Part shown: positions 56,526 through 64,000 of the stretch, piece after piece
Position numbering within the stretch: position 1 is the first letter of the stretch
How the letters are laid out: every line of letters starts with the position of its first letter
NCBI RefSeq assembly: GCF_001649575.2
Contig: NC_051437.1
Location: 19,127,350-19,191,349, forward strand
Source of the DNA: Kryptolebias marmoratus
Taxonomy: Eukaryota; Chordata; Actinopteri; Cyprinodontiformes; Rivulidae
DNA length: 64,000 nt
Direction: 5' to 3'
Translations under genes and position numbers: made by a program
Notes under the pieces: generated by a model
The model's input: the letters and a program-made list of their open reading frames with translations, nothing else
Databases searched by the model: none
What the model was told of the DNA's origin: nothing

Positions 56526-59500
56526 TCATTGGTAGAGCAGGTAGTTCTTGAGCGACGCTGGCAGGGGTAGTCTATGGATTTCACTCAGGCGGTCTCTTCC
56601 TAACGCCACCCTCACTGACCGCCGACACAGGTCCATCAGAGAGAGGGGTTCAGCTGGGGGGGGGAGAAAAGAGAGGGGGGGTGAGGAATGAAAACAGTTG
56701 TTTAAAATGTGTGTAAATGTCTGACTAAGTTATAATTAAAAAGGTAGAGGATATAATCCGTTTTTAAAAAGGGCAGGGACAAACAAAACAAGACTTTTTA
56801 AATTTATTAATCTTAAGTTACTCTGGTCAAACTTTTGTGTTCGACTTGAATCAGTTTGCTTTTTAACAATTTAGTCACCATGAAAAATGTCAAAATCTGT
56901 ACTTTTTAAGCACAGGTAAGTGTTTGGGGCACACATCATAACCCTTTCTGGACAACCTGACATACACTAAACTGCCAAAAAATCCGCTCGTCTCCCTTCA
57001 CACTCCTGTGAACTTGAGTGACGTCCCATTCTTAATCTATAGCGTTTAATCTGATGTTGGCCCACTATTTGCAGCTAAAACAGCTTCAACTCTTCTGGGA
57101 AGTCTTTCCACAGGTTTAGGAGTGTTTATGGGAATTTCTGGTGGTTCTTCCAGAAGCTCATCTGTAAGGTTAGACACTGATGTTGGACAGAAGGCCTGGC
57201 TCTCAGTCTCTGCTCTAATTCATGCCAAAGGTGTTCTATCAGGTTGAGTTCATGGTTCTGTGCAGGCTGGTCAGGTTCTTCCTCACCAAACCCCCTCATC
57301 CATGTCTTTGTGGACCTTCTTTGTGCCCTGGTGAACAGGAAGGGGCCATCCCCAAACTGTTCCCACAAAGTTTGGAGCAGGAAATTGTCCAACATGTCTT
57401 GGTACGCTGAAGCATCAAGAGCCCAACTCCTGAAAAACAACCCCACAGCATAATCCTCCCTCCACTTAACTTTACACTTGGCACTATGCAGTCAGACAAG
57501 AACCGTTCTCCTGGCAGCTGCCAAACCCAGACTCGTCCATCAGATTCCCAGACAGAGAAGCGCGATTCGTCCCTCCAGAGGACATGTCTCCACTGCTCCT
57601 CAGTCCAGTAGCGGCGTGCTTTACTCCACTGCATCCGACGTTTTGCACTTTGTGATGGAAGGCTTGGATTCAGCTGCTCAGCCGTGGAAACCCATTCCAT
57701 GAAGCTCTCCCCTCTCTGTTCCTGAGCTGATCTGAAGACCACGTGAAGTTTGGAGGTCTGTAGCTGTTGACTCTGCAAAACATCGGTGACCTCTGAGCAT
57801 CCACTGAGCCCGCTCTGTGATTTTACGAGGACACCACTTTGTGGCCAAGTCGTTGCCAATCGCCTCAACTTTGTTATAATCCCACTAACAGCTGACTGTG
57901 GAATAATTAGTAGCGAGGAAATTTCACGACTGGACTTACTGCGCAAGTGGGATCCTGTTCACTGAGATTGACCCATTCTTTCACAAATGCTTGATTTTAT
58001 ACACCTGTGGCCACGGAAGCGATTGGCACGCCTGAATTCAATGACTTGTATGAGTGAGAGAATCATTTTGGCAATATAGTGCATCTTTCATGGTGTACTG
58101 GCTTCACCTACAACACATTGAGCACTCGCAGCAGGGCAGGGTGCCCATCAGAGCAGGAGGCCAAACTGCGTCCAAGTTTGGTGCCGGTGGATGAGCAGCT
58201 GCAGATTTAGAAGCAGCATGTATTTGTCAAACTGTCAGATGGAAGCCCAGACGTTACTTTTTGCTGATGGTTAGGAAGAAGAGCTGAGCAGCGGCTAGGA
58301 AGGTGTGTGTTGGTAATATCCTCAGAGCTTCAGGGGTTTAGTCACAACCAGGAGCTGCATTTGTACAACCACAGCCTGCAGGACTAATTCAGACCGGGTA
58401 CAAGGCTAGATGAACCGTTGCATCGAGCTGAAGCTGGCTTGTGCGAGTACGTTATCATCTACGGTGCTTCTTTGGAAACAGGCAAAAACTAGGTCAAGGA
58501 ATCTGAGCTGAGCATAAAAATCTAATGAGCACAGAGCACAGGGGACAGTAGGTTAGAGAGGAACTTCTGTTTCCTCGTGTTTTCACCACTGACTCAACAA
58601 CAATTCATTTGTACTTATTTAACATTAGTCTCAGGGAAAGAAGCAGCTTGTTTTTAAACATTTGCTGTAAAGCTTCCTGACCTCATTAGACAAGACGTCC
58701 AAGCACAGTTACTGACAAAGTAAGGCAGTTTGCTGAAACATGTCTCTTTACTCTATAACTCTTTAAATTAAAAACATTTTATAACCTTTAAAAAAAAAAA
58801 AAAAAAAAAAAAAGCAGGTCAAAGACACGCTCGTTAATGTGTACGTCATTTAAACTGCAAAGCAAGAATGAGGACAATCTGGTGTTGTGACGTACTGTTT
58901 TACATAACAGCCAGTCAGGCCGTCATAGAAACACAATAAAAGCTGATCTGCTGAAATGCGTCCCGTTTAGACGAGAGGACAAAACTTCAACTGTTACACT
59001 TTGTTTATTGCGCCAATAAAGCTTCTCACAAGTTTCATGAGATATCATGACAGCAGATATTTAAAGAGTCAAATCATTTAAATCTTATACTTACGGTCAA
59101 GTCCATTAATGTACCGGATTCGTATTTCACAGTGTCCCCACACGGCACTCACCACGGGGTACAGCTTCTTGCCTTTAAGTCCTCTAAAAGCCACACCAAG
59201 ATAATGTCCATCCACTATGTAACCAAGAGTCCCCTCGTCCATGTCCAGGACTACTAAGAGGGAGTCTGGGATTATGAAGGTGTCGTCTGGTTCGAGGAAG
59301 GCTGGGTAAGTTTTTCCTGGCAGATTTTTGCCATCGTGGTAGAGTTTACTCCTGCACAGGTCCCAGCCCCAGGACTCTGCGTTGCTTCCTACCAAAGCCG
59401 TGTAGCCCACAGAGTGCAGCGGGGCGTCACTCGTAGCCACCCCGACCACCGCGTGCGTGCCCCGCTGACGCATCGCCCAGCTGATCTCCCACACGTGCAG

Positions 59501-59788
59501 TCCCCTCGTGTAGCCAACGCGCGCCCTGATGGCGTCCGTGCTCTGCGCCACGGGGTGCCTGTGAAACACCAGCTTGTTGTCGTCCTTGACAAACACGTTG
59601 AGGGAGCGGTCGTTGTTGTTCCACGAGTGCTGGACCTGGACGTCCGGGCCGGCAGGCGGCATGTCCAACAGCAGGTCCAGTCGAGACGGCTTGGTGTGAC
59701 TCAGGGCCTGCAGCTCCACCGTCAGGGGGCTGAACGCCGGATCCCGCATGTCAATGGTTTTAATGCCACCTGGGACTTTCTGCCCCAT
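56526..59788 (-). CDS. spsb1: SPRY domain and SOCS box protein 1
   Basis: Substrate receptor of an Elongin B/C-Cullin 5 ubiquitin ligase; family targets include iNOS. Two coding exons on the minus strand, 59788-59095 and 56653-56526, give 822 bases, or 273 residues plus stop, the same length as human SPSB1. It starts [19 protein letters not shown]. The SPRY domain fills most of exon 1 ([54 protein letters not shown]). The junction restores D-P-E-P. Exon 2 carries the SOCS box: BC box [19 protein letters not shown] and a Cul5-type [14 protein letters not shown]. An acceptor at 59965/59966 suggests the first coding exon has about 175 bases of 5' UTR. The intron contains a Tc1-like transposon. 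The 3' UTR probably extends to about 55.2 kb. Confidence 0.97.
56965..58081 (-). mobile_element. Tc1/mariner-like transposon with decayed transposase
   Basis: Terminal inverted repeats frame the element: CACTAAACTGCCAAAA at the left, and CACTATATTGCCAAAA read inward from the right at 58081. TA precedes the left end; the right flank is CA, so the TA duplication is damaged or mutated. The minus strand carries transposase pieces: a 216-residue open stretch 57946-57296 ([30 protein letters not shown]), and a second frame 57446-57126 ending with [16 protein letters not shown] frameshift separates them and the second catalytic Asp region is degraded, so it is inactive. It sits in the spsb1 intron. 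Confidence 0.88.
58790..58813 (+). repeat. poly-A tract
   Basis: A run of about 24 A in the spsb1 intron. Confidence 0.9.
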
Positions 59789-59965
59789 GCTCCAGGTGGT
59801 TCTGGCAGGTCCTCCTTTCCCCGCCTCTTCTTCCTCCCCCCCTCCTCGAAGACAAACGGGGGGAGTAGTCTTCCTCAGACCTTCTCCTCCAGCCTGAGAT
59901 GCTAGCTGATTGTCCTGTGTCTAATGCAGGCCACCACAGGGAGAGGAGTGACGTTTCAGACCAAC

Positions 59966-62400
59966 CTGAAGGGTTCAAGAAGCACAGAAGACAATTTAAT
60001 CAACATATTATCCTTATTTAGACTCATTAAATCCTAATATTAGACACATGGTAATTTCAATAAAGTGCAGCAGCATTTCCTAGAAATGTTACACATGTTA
60101 AGACGTTCTGTACAGTTTTAATGGTGGACAAGTAATTAGCTTCAGGCCTGTGAGTGGCCTCTAAAGTGCCTTTGTTCTCATGTGATTCTCAAGAGTAATA
60201 AAAACAACATTATGTCCTAAATCCTAACACATGCAACCACATATACATTAGATTTACTCTGAAACTAAAAAAACGACATGCCCCGATCTTCTTCAGCCTC
60301 AAAGAGAGCGGGTGAAGTTGTAAACGTATCGCAATATGTTTACCTCCCAACTCCTCATAATTTATTCCAAAGTGTTGAGTCGTTCTGTAGACAAACACGA
60401 CTGCGTTGCCTTGTTTTCCTTTGTCGCTTTGCTGTAACGTCAAGCCAACCAAGACAGACAAGATCAACAAGTTTCTGTTACTTAACAGCCAAATGTCTGG
60501 TAGATAGGAAAGATTAAGGATAATAGATTGGATTATAGGCTGAATGGGGTGGCCTGGTTAGAGTTAAACATTTAATAAAAAAGATTTTTTGGCTCATGTG
60601 AACACAGTCTTTATGAACCAGAGTCTGAAATCAGGTATTGTTGCGATGTTTTAATGTTCTAATAGTGCTTTGCTTTTAGGTTCGAGTGCTGTGGGCAGTC
60701 GCGGGACATTTTTATGGCTGCATTAACCGAAAACAGACACTTACTCAACAACTCACTTTTATAAAAACTCCTAAGTTGTGCTTTATTGTCGCACGCTAGA
60801 GGGAATTTTGTTTTTGTAAGATTAGGGGCTTATACTTCCAAGAAGCAAAAAGAAAAAAAACAAAGAGGCCGGACAAATTAAATTAGCATGATTTCTCAGA
60901 TGTCGACCAACAAACATGCCAGTGATAGATTTTCACTTTAGATGTTCTCCATCGTGTTCTGTGCTTCGTGAACGTCTCTTAATAAATCAGTGACGAGGAC
61001 TGATAACGTGGTGACCTACGTCTGTTACTTAAAGTGGCTGCAATAAAATATATGACATACTGACCCGGGTAAACTCGAGACGCGCTGCTTTCGAGCATCT
61101 TTGGTGATCACAACAGCAAAAGTAAAACAAATAAATACACTGGGAAATGGCTGGGGCCTCCAGCTCATTCGAGGTAGAAATAGTCCCAGGTCCATGAGAA
61201 CTTTTAAAAAGCCCGATAAATACCTGACTGTGTTTCCAAACCCCATTACAACACATCACAGCTGCAACGGAGCACTTAGACTGTTTTATTAATGAGGAAT
61301 CAGATCCCGACTATTAAAATGTTACTCGCTGAAGTTTCACGAAAAGGCCAAGAGGACGAGCAGCTTCAGCTCAGCAATTCTGATCTTTCAAATACGAGGT
61401 TCTGGTGCAGGTGTCACCGCAGATCGTGTTGTGTAACGTGGAAAATTGTGCTGCTGGGAAGGCCACTCTAATTAAATTGTAGACAAGAGTTCATTGAGCA
61501 GCATCTTGGCCCTTCCTCTAATGCAAGTAAACAACCATTTAAATGGGTCATGTCTCCTCGGCGATTGGAAAACAGGAGGGTGGAAAAAAGCCCAGCGGCG
61601 GGTGGCCAGCATCTGAATGTAAACAATCCCCTTTTTTTCAATGCCTGTCTGGCATTCAAGGAAGAGAGAAACATGTTAATTTGCACAGCCTTTCTGAGTC
61701 AGCGCTTTACAAAACAACACAAAAAAATCAAAACTAACAGAGTGAAAAGGTCCTCCCATATTTACCTTGTGCTTTAGACAAACACGACAATTAGAAGAAC
61801 ACAAAGATGTCTTGTGGAAGGAATGCATCGGAGGCTAAAAGCCAGGCCCCGGCTGGCTGAGGCTCCTGGGGGCCCTTGGTTGCTTTAAAACTGATTAAAA
61901 TGCAGAAGGAAGGACGGGCTGAATTTGCTGAGCCAAGGAAACACTTGTTTCTCAATTTAGCCCTGAATTTTAGCCTGCTTGTTGACCTGCAGAACACATA
62001 CGGTTCAGGTTTTAAACCTTAAAAACACAAAATCTGAAGTCAGCTTACTTTCACTTGCTCTTTATCTGGTTTAGTTAAGATCATATGGGAAACATCCTGT
62101 GGTCCTGAGCTTGTTGATGTGTTTTCTGTTAACTCAGCTTGTGGTGTCGCTGAGCTGTTTTCTCTTAAACAGATGTGTATTTAGTCAATTATCTGGCTTC
62201 TGCGTGATATAAACACCAGGTAGTTTTTGGACTTCCCGTTTAAATCGGTGACGAAAGACCACCTCTCAACTTAGAGACAAACAAAAGTCTATATTTGTTT
62301 TAAAAACAGGCCTAGACGAGTTTTATTCGACACATAAGTCGCTTAAAAAAAGAACAAAACAACTTTTAATGAAAACATAAAAAAGCTGCATCTTGTAGGC
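59966..62400. other. probable 5' intron of spsb1
   Basis: AT-rich sequence with no coding signal, bounded by a good minus-strand acceptor (CTTGAACCCTTCAG) at 59966 and a good minus-strand donor at 62504. No recognisable repeat apart from short A/T runs. Confidence 0.4.
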
Positions 62401-62900
62401 CCCGGTGAGCTCGTTAGCCGCGACCGCAAACGTAGCCAGGAGCTAGCCGAGCTCCGGGGCTCGAGGAGCTCCTCCACGGCGCGTGAGGCCAACCGTTGCT
62501 TACCGTTGGCGGCGGCCGAGTGAACGTTTCAAAGCCGAAGCGACACTCGTTTCGTCGTTCGGCGGACCGAGACGGTTTTTTTCTTTTACCGAGAAACAAG
62601 AACACGAACCGCGGTCAGGCGCGTTAGCTCGAGCCGAGCGAGCGGCGTGGTGCGGCTACACGTTCGGCGGAGCGGCCGACGGAGACAAAAACGGGACAAT
62701 CACCGCCTCTCGGTGGGGGTCAGAGGAAAAACCTTTTCTCGGCAGCCGTTTCTGATACCGAACGAGACGGAGACTGGGAGCCAAACGGACCGCGTGAGGA
62801 GCGTGGAGGAAACAGACCTGGTGGAGCAGCAGAGTGGACGGCACCGGGTCTTCTCCTTTACTTCATTGTAGTTCGCCCCCTTTCTTTCTGTTTCTTTTTT
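62400..62900 (-). promoter_or_regulatory. CpG island; probable promoter and noncoding first exon of spsb1
   Basis: The densest CpG stretch in the window (GGCGGCGGCCGAG, GTTTCGTCGTTCGGCGGACC, GGCGGAGCGGCCGACGG). On the minus strand GCCAACG|GTAAGC gives a strong donor with the exon ending at 62504. The position suits the noncoding first exon of spsb1, about 2.7 kb upstream of its coding exon. No protein frame here matches a known family. Confidence 0.5.
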
Positions 62901-63049
62901 TTTTTTTTGGCGCCCCCCCCTCTTGTTGTCACACCTTCCCACAGTGTGAGCCCGGACATGAAACGGCGGCGATGACGGCCGTGACGTCACCTGCGTCACG
63001 TGGTGAAAGGCTCCCAGCTGCTCCGGCAGATTAGGCTCCTCCCAGGAAA

Positions 63050-64000
63050 CGCAGCCTCCTCCTCGCGCCTCTCTTTGTTACAGGAAATAAATGTACACAT
63101 TTCTGACCAGAAAACGACGAAATTCAATTAAATCTGTTTTCCACGAGCGTGAGCAACATAATTACTTTCTTTTGCATGACCATCCTTCTATTTTTACGTG
63201 TTTTCATCAGACTTAAACTCTTTTTTAATTAAAATAAATGATAAAGACAGGCATAAACAATCAATAGCCTCACAAGTAAACTTTTTTGGAGACATTTGTT
63301 TACCAAACTTTCAAATGTGAAATACAACATTATTGACAGATTAAAGAGTAATAGCTCTAAAACCTAATAGAAAAGTGTAATATCTCAGTGATCGCACTGA
63401 ACACAATGATGTTCAGTGAAAGATTGTTGTGTTTGTTTTTGACTGCTTAGTGTTTTTTTCTTTAATATATAATCAAGAGAAGGCCAAAAATTTTATAAAA
63501 GCAACAGTTTTCCTGAGAAAAGTGATGCGACACCTGTCACCTGATGTGACAGTAACTGATTTAATCAACGTTTTGTAGTGTGTGTTCATAAATTTTTCAC
63601 TTTTTTCAAGGTTGAGATGCAGTTCATCCCATAAAATCCACTTTTCCTATGTTTTGAAGTGTAACCCTAGTGGGGTTACTTGGGGTTCAGCTTTAAACAG
63701 ATCACATTAGTTAACAGAATTTCACTTTTGTCTTGTTTCTGTGTTAAAATGATCATTTCCCAGTTCTTAATAACTAAACAGTTGGGAAAAAGAAAAAAAA
63801 ACAAAACAATTTGGATCTCGAAACTCCGCTTTTGTGGTTAGGACAAAGTTGCCTTTTGTTTTTCAAAGTAATACCAAAGAATAACTGTTGTTTTGCAATC
63901 AAAGGAGTTGGGAAATAACCTTTACTTGCCAGGAATAAAAATGGTGCTTCAGTGTTTTCACACAGTCCCTGTTCAGCTGATGTTTTTGTCAGTTCCACGA
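63050..64000. other. flanking AT-rich sequence
   Basis: Nothing recognisable. There is a small inverted match at about 63385-63420 (GTGATCGCACTGAACACAAT, then GATGTTCAGTG), otherwise AT-rich spacer. Confidence 0.4.

Noticed and set aside
57478..57702. Plus-strand frame at 57.5 kb
   Set aside because: Antisense to the Tc1-like transposase relic.
59336..59905. 189-residue plus-strand open frame
   Set aside because: It is antisense to the spsb1 SPRY exon; the GC-rich third positions of spsb1 keep the opposite frame open. No homology or splice context.
62483..63034. Open frames of 60-100 residues in the CpG island
   Set aside because: GC-rich sequence keeps frames open by chance; composition is Arg-rich and matches no family. 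Better read as a promoter and noncoding exon.

Overview
This is a nuclear window from a ray-finned (teleost) fish. Genes are split by short GT-AG introns. Proteins align to vertebrate families recalled from memory. Introns and spacers carry teleost-type interspersed repeats: Tc1-like transposons, LINE 3' ends with short tandem tails, and a fish-type dispersed repeat ending in GGAT-type units. Gene-poor stretches are AT-rich. The species cannot be fixed from sequence alone; a percomorph is likely.

Layout, left to right. (1) 1-7.4 kb, minus: an EPS8-like gene (best call eps8l3), with its 3' end off the left edge. (2) 8.1-13.5 kb, minus: atp5pb, mitochondrial ATP synthase subunit b, complete in 7 exons, with two TCTCGCGAGA promoter palindromes just upstream. 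(3) 14.6-19.5 kb, plus: traf3ip3, a coiled-coil protein with a C-terminal membrane anchor, 13 coding exons. (4) 21.8-25.2 kb, plus: a secreted DNase I-family nuclease, dnase1l1-like. (5) 25.8-28.2 kb, plus: an unrecognised 667-residue acidic protein with a C-terminal membrane anchor. (6) 29.8-32.4 kb, plus: emd (emerin). (7) 34.6-38.3 kb, minus: a 398-residue type I membrane protein with one group B SRCR domain, two Ig-like domains and a short tail, not matched to a named gene. (8) 41.4-48.0 kb, minus: slc25a33, mitochondrial pyrimidine nucleotide carrier. (9) 56.5-59.8 kb, minus: spsb1, with a CpG-rich probable first exon near 62.5 kb.

The genes do not form one pathway. Two pairs reproduce human neighbourhoods: slc25a33 with spsb1 (human 1p36), and a DNase1L1-type gene near emd (human Xq28). 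The others have human relatives on 1p13 (EPS8L3, ATP5PB) and 1q32 (TRAF3IP3). Gene models below were spliced by hand. Eight of the nine sum to whole codons from ATG to stop; the eps8l3 model has two unresolved junctions.

The most interesting items are the unrecognised acidic tail-anchored protein, the SRCR-Ig-Ig receptor with all phase-1 introns, and a dispersed repeat of about 300 bp. That repeat occurs at least seven times, is tandemly arrayed just upstream of emd, and several copies begin at a palindrome.
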